28,105 nucleotides of DNA from Paenibacillus sp. oral taxon 786 str. D14 (GCF_000159955.1 NZ_GG695972.1:368393-396497); one strand, 5' to 3'. Numbered from the stretch's first letter, positions 7,672-16,567 are shown. Made by a program: numbers and translations. Notes: generated by a model not told the origin, from the letters alone.

Positions 7672-8730
7672 ATGATGAAACCTTGGAAGGCTGTTAAGCG
7701 GCTAGTACCTTTGTTTGCCATGCTAGCGTTGCTCTTGTCCGCATGCGGCCGTGAAGACCTGTCCGTGCTCAGACCACAGGGTCCAGTAGCTGAAGGGCAG
7801 CTCGGATTAATTAAACTGTCGATTACGATCATGATAGTTGTCATGCTGATCGTATTCGGGATCGCGGCTTACGTGTGGATCAAGTATCGCCGTAAACCGG
7901 GGCAAAACGACATTCCAAAGCAAGTTGAAGGCAACCATAAGCTGGAGATCATCTGGACTGCGATTCCGTTGGTTCTGGTACTGATTCTGGCGGTTGCAAC
8001 GGTACAGAAAGTATTTGCTTTTGGCGAGGATTACTCGAAGGATGCCAATGCGGTGAAGATCAAAGTCACTTCGCATTTGTTCTGGTGGGAGTTCACCTAT
8101 CCGGATTACGGCATTACGACCGCCCAGGATATGATTATCCCTACGGGCAAGAAGATTGCGCTTGAGCTGAAGACAGCGGACGTGCTGCACTCCTTCTGGG
8201 TGCCTTCACTCGCCGGCAAAACGGATACGAATACGGACGGAACGATTAATAAAGCTTGGCTGGAAGCCACGAACGAAGGGGTTTACCTCGGGAAGTGCGC
8301 CGAGCTGTGCGGGAAATCCCATGCTTTCATGGAGTTTAAAGTCAAGGCGGTTAGCCCAGAGTCCTTTGACCGTTGGGTTGAAGCGATGAAGGCGCCAGTA
8401 CAAACGATTCAGGATCCAGCCGTTGCGGAAGTATTTAAGACGCAATGCTTGAGCTGCCACGCTATCGGTGACCAAGGCGGACCAGTTGGACCAAACCTGA
8501 CGGGGATCGGCAGCAGAGAGACGGTTGCGAGCATTTTACATAATGCAGAAGCGTCCGGCAAACCGATCGACGGCAAACCGGTTAAGGATAATTTGGTGGA
8601 ATGGCTGATGGATCCGCAAAAGGTAAAACCGGGCAACAAAATGCCAAGTCCGAAGGAAGATCTCGGATTAACGGATGCTGAAATCGAAGCCATCGCCGAC
8701 TACTTGGCTAACAGCAAATTATCTTATTAA
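7672..8730 (+). CDS. ctaC: Cytochrome c oxidase subunit II with fused cytochrome c (caa3 type)
   Basis: Electron-entry subunit of the terminal oxidase. A lipoprotein signal ends in LLSAC with the lipidated Cys at 25. Two transmembrane helices follow (about 46-70 and 92-112), then the extracellular cupredoxin domain with the CuA ligands H173, C209, E211, C213, H217 and M220. A C-terminal cytochrome c domain is fused: CLSCH (259-263) binds heme c, and M324 in KMPSP is the likely sixth ligand. The 352-residue length fits caa3 subunit II. It heads the operon ctaC-D-E-F. Upstream are a consensus promoter and operator-like boxes. The ribosome binding site (AAGTGGGG) is only moderate. Confidence 0.95.
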   Translation: MMKPWKAVKRLVPLFAMLALLLSACGREDLSVLRPQGPVAEGQLGLIKLSITIMIVVMLIVFGIAAYVWIKYRRKPGQNDIPKQVEGNHKLEIIWTAIPLVLVLILAVATVQKVFAFGEDYSKDANAVKIKVTSHLFWWEFTYPDYGITTAQDMIIPTGKKIALELKTADVLHSFWVPSLAGKTDTNTDGTINKAWLEATNEGVYLGKCAELCGKSHAFMEFKVKAVSPESFDRWVEAMKAPVQTIQDPAVAEVFKTQCLSCHAIGDQGGPVGPNLTGIGSRETVASILHNAEASGKPIDGKPVKDNLVEWLMDPQKVKPGNKMPSPKEDLGLTDAEIEAIADYLANSKLSY

Positions 8731-8789
8731 TCTTGCGTGCCTCTATGGACGGCATGGATGGATAGGAATTAAAAGAGGGGGTACAAACC

Positions 8790-10679
8790 TTGGCTCATGC
8801 TCACACTGTCAAGCGGCACAAGGGGTTAATGGACTGGTTGACGACGGTCGATCACAAGAAAATCGCCATTTTGTATTTAGTGGCGGGCGGTTTGTTCTTT
8901 GGGATCGGCGGTATCGAAGCATTGCTGATCCGCGTGCAGCTGGCAAAACCGATGAATGATTTTGTTACGGCACAGCAATTTAACGAATTGATTACGATGC
9001 ACGGCACAACGATGATTTTCCTTGGCGTTATGCCGGTTATCTTCGCCCTGATGAACGCGGTGATTCCGCTGCAAATCGGGGCTCGGGATGTGGCGTTCCC
9101 TTTCTTGAACGCTCTCGGATTTTGGACATTCCTGTTCGGTGGACTGCTGCTGAACCTGAGCTGGGTGATGGGCGGTGCACCGGATGCGGGTTGGACCTCG
9201 TACACGCCGCTGTCGAGTACGACGTACAGCTTGACGCATGGGGTTGACTTCTACACGATCGGCTTGCAGATTGCTGGTCTAGGGACACTGATCGGCGGTA
9301 TTAACTTCCTAGCGACGATCATTACGATGCGCGCGCCGGGGATGTCTTTTATGCGGATGCCGATGTTTACTTGGACGACGTTCGTGACGTCCGCGATGAT
9401 CCTGTTCGCTTTCCCGGCGATCACGGTAGGTCTGGTGCTGTTGACGTTCGACCGGATTCTCGGCGCGAACTTCTTTAATGTAGAAAGCGGCGGTAACCCG
9501 GTGTTGTGGCAGCATATTTTCTGGATTTTCGGACACCCCGAAGTTTACATTTTGATTTTGCCAGCGTTTGGGGTTATCTCCGAAGTTGTTAGTACGTTCT
9601 CGCGTAAGCGGTTGTTCGGTTATAGCTCGATGGTGTTCGCTACGATCCTGATCGCCTTCCTGGGCTTCATGGTTTGGGCGCACCATATGTTTACGACAGG
9701 GATGGGGCCGGTGGCCAATGCGCTGTTCTCCATCGCTACGATGTTGATCGCTGTTCCGACGGGGATCAAAATCTTCAACTGGTTGTTTACGATGTGGGGC
9801 GGTCAAATCCGCTTTACGACGGCCAACCTGTTCGCTTCCGGTTTTATCCCGACGTTCGTTATGGGCGGGGTTACCGGGGTGATGCTGGCTTCGGCGCCGG
9901 CAGACTATCAATATCATGATACTTACTTCGTAGTAGCGCATTTCCACTACGTTATCGTAGGCGGTCTGGTTCTGGGCTTGTTCGCCGGACTGCACTACTG
10001 GTGGCCGAAGATGTTTGGCCGCGTCCTGAATGAGAAGCTTGGCAAATGGGAGTTCTGGACCTTTATTATTGGCTTCCATATGACGTTCTTCGTACAGCAT
10101 TTCCTTGGCTTGCTTGGGATGCAACGCCGCGTATTTACGTATTTGCCGAACCAAGGCTTTGACCTGTTGAACTTGATCAGTACGATCGGCGCGTTCTTGA
10201 TGGGCGTCGGGGTCATCTTGTTCCTGGTGAATATTGCGATTACGGCGAGACAACCAAAAGGCGTTCCGGGCGATGTCTGGGAAGACGGACGGACGCTGGA
10301 ATGGTCGATTGCTTCTCCACCGGAAGAATACAACTTCAAGCAAATTCCGCTGGTTCGCGGGATTGATGCTTTCTGGAAAGAGAAGATGGCTGGCAACAAA
10401 GAAATGACGCCGGCTGAGCCGGTTGGTCCGATTCATATGCCTTCGCCGACGATTCTTCCATTTATCATGTCGGTAGGTTTGTTTATTGCCGGTCTGGGCT
10501 TTATGTTCGCTAACGACGATTTTGGTAACGGTGCGATGAACTTCCTGTTCAACAATTACATCGTAGTAGGGCTCGGCTTGGCGATCACGTTCTTGTCGAT
10601 GCTGCTCCGTTCCTTGTTTGACGATCACGGCTGGCACATCGAACCGGATGAACTGAATGGGAAGGAGGTCAAAGCATGA
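8790..10679 (+). CDS. ctaD: Cytochrome c oxidase subunit I
   Basis: Catalytic, proton-pumping heme-copper subunit that reduces oxygen to water. Ligands seen: H71 and H386 for heme a, H384 for heme a3, and H249, H298 and H299 for CuB. Y253, in HPEVY, forms the His-Tyr crosslink. About 14 membrane helices; the 629-residue length is typical of caa3 subunit I with its C-terminal extension. The start is TTG at 8790, supported by GAGGGGG at 8775-8781; the nearby ATG at 8797 is out of frame. It lies 59 nt after ctaC, and its stop overlaps the ctaE start (ATGA at 10676-10679). Confidence 0.96.
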   Translation: MAHAHTVKRHKGLMDWLTTVDHKKIAILYLVAGGLFFGIGGIEALLIRVQLAKPMNDFVTAQQFNELITMHGTTMIFLGVMPVIFALMNAVIPLQIGARDVAFPFLNALGFWTFLFGGLLLNLSWVMGGAPDAGWTSYTPLSSTTYSLTHGVDFYTIGLQIAGLGTLIGGINFLATIITMRAPGMSFMRMPMFTWTTFVTSAMILFAFPAITVGLVLLTFDRILGANFFNVESGGNPVLWQHIFWIFGHPEVYILILPAFGVISEVVSTFSRKRLFGYSSMVFATILIAFLGFMVWAHHMFTTGMGPVANALFSIATMLIAVPTGIKIFNWLFTMWGGQIRFTTANLFASGFIPTFVMGGVTGVMLASAPADYQYHDTYFVVAHFHYVIVGGLVLGLFAGLHYWWPKMFGRVLNEKLGKWEFWTFIIGFHMTFFVQHFLGLLGMQRRVFTYLPNQGFDLLNLISTIGAFLMGVGVILFLVNIAITARQPKGVPGDVWEDGRTLEWSIASPPEEYNFKQIPLVRGIDAFWKEKMAGNKEMTPAEPVGPIHMPSPTILPFIMSVGLFIAGLGFMFANDDFGNGAMNFLFNNYIVVGLGLAITFLSMLLRSLFDDHGWHIEPDELNGKEVKA

Positions 10680-11302
10680 GTACGCCAAACACATCGCATG
10701 TAGCAGGTACGCTGCCGCACGAACCGGAGAAGGCGACGCTGGAAGGCCGTAATAAAATTTTGGGCTTCTGGTTGTTTCTCGGAGGCGAGGCCGTCCTGTT
10801 TGGTACCTTGTTTGCAACCTTCCTGACATTGCGGAATCAAATCGCGGATGGCCCGTCCGCAAGTGAGCTGTTTAACTTGGGGATCACGGCCGCTGCAACC
10901 TTTATCCTCTTGGTCAGCAGTTTGACGAGTGTGTTCGCCATTCAGGCGATGCACCGGGGAGACAAAGGCAAGCTGGCAGGCTGGTTGGCTGTAACTGTTT
11001 TGCTTGGCCTGGCCTTCCTTGTGCTGGAGATTTATGAGTTTGCTGAGTATGTCCTGCATGAAGACTACGGCATGACAACAAGTGCGTTCAGTTCGGCGTT
11101 CTATACGCTGGTTGGCTTCCACGGCGCGCACGTGTTGTTCGGGATTTTGTGGATTTCCCTGCTCATCGGGCAACTCTTTAAAAAAGGTCTGACCGTTGTC
11201 ACGGCACCGAAGATTTACGTGTCGGCCATTTACTGGCACTTCATCGACGTTGTCTGGGTGTTCATTTTCACGGTTGTCTACCTGCTCGGAAAGGTGGTCT
11301 AA
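10676..11302 (+). CDS. ctaE: Cytochrome c oxidase subunit III
   Basis: A 208-residue membrane protein with about five helices, matching the short bacterial form of subunit III, which stabilises subunit I. Conserved features include WLFLGGEAVLF-type helix 1 residues, EIYEF-EY in the middle, and the GFHGAHVLFG and YWHFIDVVW segments, which are diagnostic. The ribosome binding site GGAGG lies inside the end of ctaD, and the start overlaps the ctaD stop by 4 nt, indicating translational coupling. Confidence 0.95.
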   Translation: MSTPNTSHVAGTLPHEPEKATLEGRNKILGFWLFLGGEAVLFGTLFATFLTLRNQIADGPSASELFNLGITAAATFILLVSSLTSVFAIQAMHRGDKGKLAGWLAVTVLLGLAFLVLEIYEFAEYVLHEDYGMTTSAFSSAFYTLVGFHGAHVLFGILWISLLIGQLFKKGLTVVTAPKIYVSAIYWHFIDVVWVFIFTVVYLLGKVV

Positions 11303-11305
11303 CGG

Positions 11306-11626
11306 ATGGTCAATCAGGAATCAAACGGTTCGCCGGCGGTAAAGCACCGTCAGCGGCATGAAGGTCCGGAGAAACATATTATCGCGTTTATTTTCTCCAT
11401 CGTTCTGACCCTGATCGCTTTTGCAGCGGTTGCGGCCGGCGGAGTGAATACCGCGTTCACCGTCATTTTGCTGCTGGTGATGGCGGTACTGCAGGTGCTG
11501 GTTCAACTGGGTTACTGGATGCACATGAAGGATAAGGGACATTTGATCCCGATCCTCTTCATGGCCGGCGGATTTTTTGTCGCATTTACCGCGATTATTG
11601 CCGCTTTATATTGGATGTGGTGGTAA
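11306..11626 (+). CDS. ctaF: Cytochrome c oxidase subunit IV
   Basis: A 106-residue protein with a hydrophilic N-terminus and three membrane helices. It belongs to the small prokaryotic subunit IV (COX4_pro) family that helps assemble the CuB centre of caa3/aa3 oxidases. The segment QLGYWMHMKDKGH between helices 2 and 3 is typical. It begins 3 nt after the ctaE stop, with GGAAAGGTGG as ribosome binding site inside ctaE. It is the last structural gene before two hairpins that separate it from ctaG. Confidence 0.92.
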   Translation: MVNQESNGSPAVKHRQRHEGPEKHIIAFIFSIVLTLIAFAAVAAGGVNTAFTVILLLVMAVLQVLVQLGYWMHMKDKGHLIPILFMAGGFFVAFTAIIAALYWMWW

Positions 11627-11632
11627 AGGGAG

Positions 11633-11669
11633 AAGAGGAGGCTTTCGCCGTTGGCGGGCCCCCTCTTTT
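11633..11669 (+). terminator. Possible (leaky) terminator after ctaF
   Basis: Ten-base arms (11633-11642 with 11658-11667) pair except for one mismatch. The T-run is short and overlaps the stem. It probably reduces rather than abolishes transcription into ctaG. Confidence 0.45.
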
Positions 11670-11703
11670 GCGAGTTCATCTGCACAGTTAGGATATGTAT
11701 GGC

Positions 11704-11748
11704 ACAAAAACGGTACCTTCCCGCTTGGGATGCTGTCACCGTTTTTGT
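11704..11748. terminator. A-tract/T-tract hairpin between ctaF and ctaG
   Basis: Perfect 11-bp arms, acaaaaacggt (11704-11714) and accgtttttgt (11738-11748), with a small inner hairpin (tccc/ggga). The A-tract before and T-tract after the GC core are the layout of a bidirectional terminator or processing site. Confidence 0.5.
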
Positions 11749-11811
11749 CGTATTTGCCCCCTTGTTCACAATTTGGACAGAACTAAGCGCGCTGCGGAAG
11801 GAGGGTTTGCC

Positions 11812-12759
11812 GTGCTGGGGTTAGAATATTTTAATTTCACAGCGGTCTGGAGCCCGGTATTTTTGGCTTTCATGCTGCTGGTCACGGCCGGATATTTCGT
11901 GTTAATTGGGCCGGGAGCTGAGAAATGGGCAGAGGGTGAAGTCCACGTTCCAGCGAGACGGAAAGTGTTGTTCGTCACCGGGATGCTGCTGCTCTATCTG
12001 GCTCAAGGCGGCCCGGTGGAACTGCTCGGCCATATGATGTTCAGCTTCCATATGCTCAGCATGGCGATGTCCTATCTGTTGGCGCCGCCGCTGTTAATGC
12101 TGGGGCTTCCCCCTTGGGTTTGGCGCCGTGTGACGGCGTTTCTGGCTTCAAGCCCGCTCAGGGCACTGAAGTTTCTGGCTCGCCCGGTGGTGGCAGCTGT
12201 GGTGTTTAACGGGTTGTTTTCGTTTTATCATCTGCCGGTCGTGCATGATTATGTGATGCTTCATTTCGGGGTGCATCGCCTGTACTATGTCGTATTGTTT
12301 ATCGCGGCAGTTCTCATGTGGTGGACGCTGGTGAATCCGCTGCCCGAGCGGGCAGGGGTTCAGGGGCTCAAGAAGATGGGCTTTATCTTCCTCAACATGG
12401 TGCTGCTCACGCCAGCCTGCGGCTTGATCATCTTTGCGGACGAGCCGCTGTACGCGACTTACAGCGATCCGGCTGTCTGGGCGCGGGCGATGGGTTATTG
12501 CGTTGCCGGCGACCCGGCGCAGCTGCTTCGTCAGTTCGGCGGCCCGCAATTTTTTGGCTACCTGCAGCCCAACATCGATCAGCAGGTCGGTGGAATCCTG
12601 ATGAAATTCATTCAGGAATTCATCTTTGCGTCGATGCTGGCGTACGTGTTTTACCATTGGTACAAGCAGGAAAACCGCGAGAACGACGAGGAAGAAGCGG
12701 AGGGAGCTGCGTTGTCTAACTCTTCGCTGAATCCACCCCCGCCTCAGACCGGATCTTAA
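11812..12759 (+). CDS. ctaG: Cytochrome oxidase assembly factor CtaG
   Basis: A caa3_CtaG-family membrane protein of 315 residues with about seven helices, needed for assembling active caa3 oxidase in Bacillus (copper-centre maturation is the usual explanation). Seen features include repeated hydrophobic helices, the histidine- and methionine-rich segment around GHMMFSFHMLSMAMSYLLAPP, and the FSFYHLPVVHDYVM segment. The start is GTG at 11812, set by AAGGAGG (11798-11804). The longer reading frame from 11695 would translate through the 11704-11748 hairpin and is rejected. The C-terminal tail is acidic, then Ser/Pro-rich. Confidence 0.92.
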   Translation: MLGLEYFNFTAVWSPVFLAFMLLVTAGYFVLIGPGAEKWAEGEVHVPARRKVLFVTGMLLLYLAQGGPVELLGHMMFSFHMLSMAMSYLLAPPLLMLGLPPWVWRRVTAFLASSPLRALKFLARPVVAAVVFNGLFSFYHLPVVHDYVMLHFGVHRLYYVVLFIAAVLMWWTLVNPLPERAGVQGLKKMGFIFLNMVLLTPACGLIIFADEPLYATYSDPAVWARAMGYCVAGDPAQLLRQFGGPQFFGYLQPNIDQQVGGILMKFIQEFIFASMLAYVFYHWYKQENRENDEEEAEGAALSNSSLNPPPPQTGS

Positions 12760-12833
12760 ATCTGTGGGATGGGAGTCCGGCCTGCGAATTGGGGTCAGAA
12801 GGTTACCTCACAAAACGTTTAGGAGGATGCAAA

Positions 12834-13298
12834 TTGGATCTGTTCACGTTATTTCCGACGCTCAGCACATCGTTTATCGTCATTAGTGCCGTGCTGGTAG
12901 CGATCGGTTGGGGGCTCATCATTAAAGGGAAACGGGAAGCTCACAAGAGGACGATGATTGCTGCGGCCGTCGCTGCGCTTCTGTTCTTCCTGATCTATAT
13001 GTCGCGGACCGTATTTATCGGCAATACCTCATGGGGCGGACCAGATAGCCTCAAAGGCTATTATCAGACGTTCCTCGCCTTCCATATCGTCCTGGCGACC
13101 GTTGCGGCCGTATTTGGCATCACCACGCTGGTGCTTGGCTTCAAGGAGAAATACGCCAAACACCGCAAATGGGGACGAGTCACCTCGGTCATCTGGTTCT
13201 GCACGGCGATTACCGGCGTAGTCGTTTATGTGCTGCTGTATTTGCTGTATCCAGGCGGCCATACGAAGCCGGTATGGGAAGTTATTTTGGGTATGTAA
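12834..13298 (+). CDS. ctaM: DUF420 membrane protein, CtaM/YozB-like
   Basis: A 154-residue protein with about four membrane helices and conserved histidines: H in the loop after helix 1 (KREAHKR), the FHIVLA segment, and KHRKWGR before the last helix. This is the pattern of the DUF420 family. The Staphylococcus member CtaM is required for activity of the heme-A oxidase, and the location here, directly after ctaG, supports that role. The start is TTG at 12834, with AGGAGG at 12821-12826; the upstream in-frame TTG at 12789 has no site. A strong terminator follows, so this ends the oxidase unit. Confidence 0.8.
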   Translation: MDLFTLFPTLSTSFIVISAVLVAIGWGLIIKGKREAHKRTMIAAAVAALLFFLIYMSRTVFIGNTSWGGPDSLKGYYQTFLAFHIVLATVAAVFGITTLVLGFKEKYAKHRKWGRVTSVIWFCTAITGVVVYVLLYLLYPGGHTKPVWEVILGM

Positions 13299-13328
13299 AT
13301 CATCGTAAGTATACTGGATCTATCTACG

Positions 13329-13372
13329 GCCAATGGCCGATTCGTAAAGAATCGCGCTGTTGGCTTTTTTTT
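13329..13372 (+). terminator. Strong terminator of the oxidase unit
   Basis: A two-part stem, gccaatggc (13329-13337) with gctgttggc (13356-13364) and inside it cgattc with gaatcg, then eight T residues (13365-13372). Confidence 0.95.
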
Positions 13373-13388
13373 GTGGATGAAAGAAGCA

Positions 13389-13417
13389 TTGACATCGAAA
13401 TAAGCAAAGATTATACT
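13389..13417 (+). promoter_or_regulatory. Consensus sigma-A promoter of the ABC export operon
   Basis: TTGACA (13389-13394), a 17-bp spacer and TATACT (13412-13417). It is the only good promoter seen for the genes at 13509-17843. Confidence 0.88.
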
Positions 13418-13439
13418 GTGTATAAAGATATAAACAGTA
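13414..13439. promoter_or_regulatory. Palindromic operator overlapping the -10
   Basis: A 26-bp imperfect palindrome with arms TACTGTGTATA and TATAAACAGTA; 10 of 13 positions pair. It covers the end of the -10 and the transcription start, the placement of a repressor site. The YtrA-type GntR regulator encoded second in this operon is the likely ligand, giving autoregulation (inference). Confidence 0.75.
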
Positions 13440-13508
13440 AGCACAGTGGCCATCACAGCCTGTCGATGATCGAAGGACGAAGATGGGAATGAAAGAGGTT
13501 GATGAACG

Positions 13509-14231
13509 ATGGATAATTGGAAAGGCGCTTGGGTGATCTTCAGAAGAGATTTGCAAAGCGATCGGATGTATCTCATTTGGAATGTCATCTTTATGCTGTA
13601 CATTGCGCTGATGCTCGGCATCTTTATTGGAACACAAGACCATGTCCAGTACGTGATAAATCCAATGAGCGACTTCCTGATGTTGATCATGGTTCCTTTC
13701 ACAGGGTTCTTTTTTACTCGGCGCTCATTTAACTATATTCGGGAAAATTCGTATACCCAAATGCTGCGATATTATCGCGTGTTGCCAATTTCGGTGAAGA
13801 CGGTGCTGAGAAGCAGGCTGATTCAACTGGGAGCGGCGATGCTGCTCAACGGGATTCTGTTCTACGGCGGTCTTTATCTGGTCACGTATCTGATGAATAG
13901 TATGATGTGGGATTTTGGAGCCTTTCTCGTGTTTTGCTTCACTTGGACCGGGTACAGCTTACTGATCAACGGGTTGTTCATCTTTTGCGAGCTTCTGACG
14001 AGCGGCAAAGTTTATTTAGGGTTAACGTTCCTGCTCATGCTGGTGTTGGGGGGAGCCGCTTTGGTTATGAATTTGCTTGACTTCAACCTGCTGGCGTTCA
14101 TCTTGGAAAGCTCCCGGCGTTACACCATACTCTCACCAATGATGTGGTGCTCCTTAGCTATCGGCGGTCTCGGATTCACTTACCTGTTATCGTTGACGCG
14201 GCGAAAACTGCTGCAGCGGGATTTGGCCTAA
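13509..14231 (+). CDS. ABC-2-type permease of the YtrA-regulated module
   Basis: A 240-residue protein with about six hydrophobic segments and no signal peptide. It is best explained as the membrane subunit for the ATPase at 14690. The cytoplasmic segment after helix 2 (SFNYIRENSYTQMLRYYRVLPISVKTVLRSRLIQ) resembles the coupling region of ABC-2 permeases. AGAGG lies 10 nt ahead of the ATG. It is first in the operon, 46 nt before the regulator gene. The substrate is unknown. Homologous B. subtilis ytr genes respond to cell-wall-active peptides, but this link is by family only. Confidence 0.8.
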   Translation: MDNWKGAWVIFRRDLQSDRMYLIWNVIFMLYIALMLGIFIGTQDHVQYVINPMSDFLMLIMVPFTGFFFTRRSFNYIRENSYTQMLRYYRVLPISVKTVLRSRLIQLGAAMLLNGILFYGGLYLVTYLMNSMMWDFGAFLVFCFTWTGYSLLINGLFIFCELLTSGKVYLGLTFLLMLVLGGAALVMNLLDFNLLAFILESSRRYTILSPMMWCSLAIGGLGFTYLLSLTRRKLLQRDLA

Positions 14232-14276
14232 AGATGGCACGGAAATACGGGAGTAAGGCGGAGGTGAGCAAGAAAG

Positions 14277-14690
14277 GTGTGGATTCCCATTCAAATCAAC
14301 GAAAATAGCGCTGCGCCGCTTTATCATCAAATAGAGTCGCAGCTTCGCTCCCTGATCGTCAGCGGCCAAATCGAAGAAGGTACGTTGCTGCCTTCGATTC
14401 GGGAATTTGCCGGCGCCTTAAACTGCAGCGTCATTACGGTACGCCGGGTTTATCAAGATTTAGAGGCCGAGGGATTGCTTCGGACGCGGCAGGGAACAGG
14501 TACGTTTGTCGCCAAGGTCAGCGCGGACGAACGTGATGAATACCGCACCGCAGTTGTGAAGGAAGCGCTGGAGAAGGCGGTGGATACCGGGAAATCGATG
14601 CAATACGAGGCGGAAGAGTTAAAGCAGCTTTTTTTGCAGGTCATGCAACAGAAATATAACTCAAATCAAGACAAGGAGGGGGCGGATTAA
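14277..14690 (+). CDS. GntR-family repressor, YtrA subfamily
   Basis: A 137-residue regulator with an N-terminal winged helix (about residues 10-80; PLYHQIESQL, LPSIREFAGAL, VRRVYQDLEAEGLL and GTGTFV are the diagnostic segments) and a short helical C-terminus instead of a large ligand domain, as in YtrA. It starts with GTG at 14277, supported by GGAGGTGA at 14260-14267. Its stop overlaps the ATPase start (TAATG), so the two are translationally coupled. It probably binds the palindrome at 13414-13439 and represses its own operon. Confidence 0.9.
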   Translation: MWIPIQINENSAAPLYHQIESQLRSLIVSGQIEEGTLLPSIREFAGALNCSVITVRRVYQDLEAEGLLRTRQGTGTFVAKVSADERDEYRTAVVKEALEKAVDTGKSMQYEAEELKQLFLQVMQQKYNSNQDKEGAD

Positions 14691-15622
14691 TGGCACAACC
14701 GATGGCGATTGAGCTGATTGGAGCGCTGAAGCAGGGCCGCCGTAAAACGATCGGGCCGTTGCATTTACAAGTACCGAAGGGGTATATCGTGGCTCTGGTT
14801 GGACCTAACGGCTCTGGAAAAAGCACGATGATGCAATTCATTCAGCAAACGCTGCGGCCGGATGCGGGGGAGATTCGTTGGTTTGGACAGTCGTTCTCCG
14901 GCGAATTGCCGCTTGAGCTGCGCCAACAAATCGGATATGTCCCGGAAGCACCAGAACCGGAAGAAAATTATATGACCGCCGAGCGCGCAGCTGAATTCCG
15001 GTCGCAATGGTATCCGACTTGGGATGAGAAACTCTTTGAGGATCTCATGAATCGGTTTGAGGTCCCAAGAAATGAACGGTTAAACCGGATGTCCAAAGGA
15101 GAGCGACGTAAATTCGAGATTGCGGCAGCGCTGGCTGCCCGGCCGAAACTGCTGCTGCTCGACGAGCCCTCCTCGGGGCTGGATCCCTTCGCTTGGAAGC
15201 GCATGATCGACGAGCTCCGGGACTTTATGGCAGGCGAGGACATGACGATTTTGATCGCGACCCATATCGTGGAGGAAGTCAAGCGGCTGGCTGACTACAT
15301 TGCTTTAATCCACCAGGGGCAGGTACTCGGGATGGCCGAGAAGGATCAGCTGTTCAGCAGCTGGAAGGAGATCTGGATCCGCAGCAGCGACTGCTCGCCA
15401 AGCGATTTGCCCGAGGGAACGATTCTTCGCGTCGATGGACCGCAGGTGACGAAGCTGGTCGTCCAGGAGCAGCATGAAGGAGAACTGCAGCGGAGTCTCG
15501 CGGCGAAAGGCCTGCAGGTGATCCAGACCCGCAGCTTGGAGTTAGATGAAATTTTGCAGCTATGGATTCAAGGGCATTCACCGGCGAAGCTGGTATCCAC
15601 ATCCACAGCGGCATTGGTTTAA
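14690..15622 (+). CDS. ABC transporter ATPase, YtrB-type
   Basis: A 310-residue nucleotide-binding subunit. Walker A GPNGSGKST (38-46), signature MSKGERRKF (134-142, the variant of LSGGQ seen in Ytr/BcrA-like ATPases), Walker B LLLLDEP (154-160) and H-loop H192. The Q-loop Gln is replaced (GYVPEAPEPEE), as in several ATPases of this branch. A C-terminal extension of about 80 residues follows. It is coupled to the GntR gene and presumably drives the permease at 13509. A short gap of 39 nt separates it from the next ATPase. Confidence 0.9.
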   Translation: MAQPMAIELIGALKQGRRKTIGPLHLQVPKGYIVALVGPNGSGKSTMMQFIQQTLRPDAGEIRWFGQSFSGELPLELRQQIGYVPEAPEPEENYMTAERAAEFRSQWYPTWDEKLFEDLMNRFEVPRNERLNRMSKGERRKFEIAAALAARPKLLLLDEPSSGLDPFAWKRMIDELRDFMAGEDMTILIATHIVEEVKRLADYIALIHQGQVLGMAEKDQLFSSWKEIWIRSSDCSPSDLPEGTILRVDGPQVTKLVVQEQHEGELQRSLAAKGLQVIQTRSLELDEILQLWIQGHSPAKLVSTSTAALV

Positions 15623-15661
15623 TGGCATGAATCATTTTCGTAGTGAAGAAGGAGAGGGAAT

Positions 15662-16567
15662 ATGGCGAAACCATTGGTACTGGACAACGTAATGAAGCAG
15701 TTTGGCGAGAAAACGGCTGTCAACAACATTTCGCTCCAGGTAGAGGAAGGCGAGATTTACGGTTTGCTTGGCGCCAACGGTGCCGGGAAGACGACAACGA
15801 TGCGGATGGTGCTGGGTTTGATCTATCCGGATGGCGGGCAGATCTTGTACAACGGTAAGCCTTACAGCCGGGAGCTGCAATCGCAAATGGGTTATCTGCC
15901 GGAGGAACGCGGCTTGTACCCGAAGGTGAAGGTCAGCGACCAAATCATCTACCTGGCCCGCTTGCGCGGCATGTCTGCGGCGGAGGCCGACAAGAGCTTG
16001 AAGTATTGGCTTGAACGGTTTGAAGTGCCGGAATACTACGATAAGAAAATCGAGGAACTGTCCAAAGGCAACCAGCAAAAAATGGGCTTTATCGCCGCGG
16101 TCGTCCATAAACCGAAAATCGTCATCATGGACGAAGCGTTTAGCGGCTTGGACCCGGTTAACGTCGAGCTGCTGAAGGCGACGGTGAAGGAGCTGCGCGA
16201 TCAAGGCACCAGCATTCTGTTCTCCACCCACCGGATGGAGCATGTAGAGGAGCTGTGCCGTAACATCACGATTTTGCACCGTTCGAATACCGTGCTGCAG
16301 GGCAATTTGCAGGAGATCAAAAAACGTTATCCACGCGAAGAAGTGCTCTTGCATACAGCGGGAGAAGTAACGGGACTCGAGCGGATCGCGGGCGTGGAGA
16401 AGGTTGAGCGGAAAGAACGCGGCTATCTGGTGCGGATCTCGCAGGTATCGGCGGCGCAAGAGATTTTGCGTAGAGCGATGGAAGTCAGCGAAGTGGAGCA
16501 TTTCGAGATTAAGGAGCCTACGCTGAATCAGATCTTCATTAAAGAGGTAGGTGAATCCAATGAATAA
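15662..16567 (+). CDS. ABC transporter ATPase, YhaQ/NatA-like
   Basis: A 301-residue nucleotide-binding subunit with Walker A GANGAGKTT (37-45), signature LSKGNQQKM (133-141), and Walker B IVIMDEAF (153-160), with DEAF in place of DEP, characteristic of the NatA/YhaQ branch. The H-loop is STHRMEH. A C-terminal extension of about 90 residues is typical. AAGGAG precedes the ATG. Its end overlaps the start of the permease at 16560, so the pair forms one transporter. By family, NatAB-type systems export Na+ or small toxic compounds; the substrate here is unproven. Confidence 0.9.
   Translation: MAKPLVLDNVMKQFGEKTAVNNISLQVEEGEIYGLLGANGAGKTTTMRMVLGLIYPDGGQILYNGKPYSRELQSQMGYLPEERGLYPKVKVSDQIIYLARLRGMSAAEADKSLKYWLERFEVPEYYDKKIEELSKGNQQKMGFIAAVVHKPKIVIMDEAFSGLDPVNVELLKATVKELRDQGTSILFSTHRMEHVEELCRNITILHRSNTVLQGNLQEIKKRYPREEVLLHTAGEVTGLERIAGVEKVERKERGYLVRISQVSAAQEILRRAMEVSEVEHFEIKEPTLNQIFIKEVGESNE

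Noticed and set aside
9309..10862. Long open frame (517 aa) on the minus strand
   Set aside because: Fully antisense to ctaD/ctaE, composition is that of a shadow frame (Arg/His/Gln-rich, no domain), no ribosome binding site.
11695..11811. N-terminal extension of ctaG
   Set aside because: It would encode the A/T-tract hairpin, has no ribosome binding site, and is not membrane-protein-like; the GTG at 11812 has a perfect AAGGAGG.
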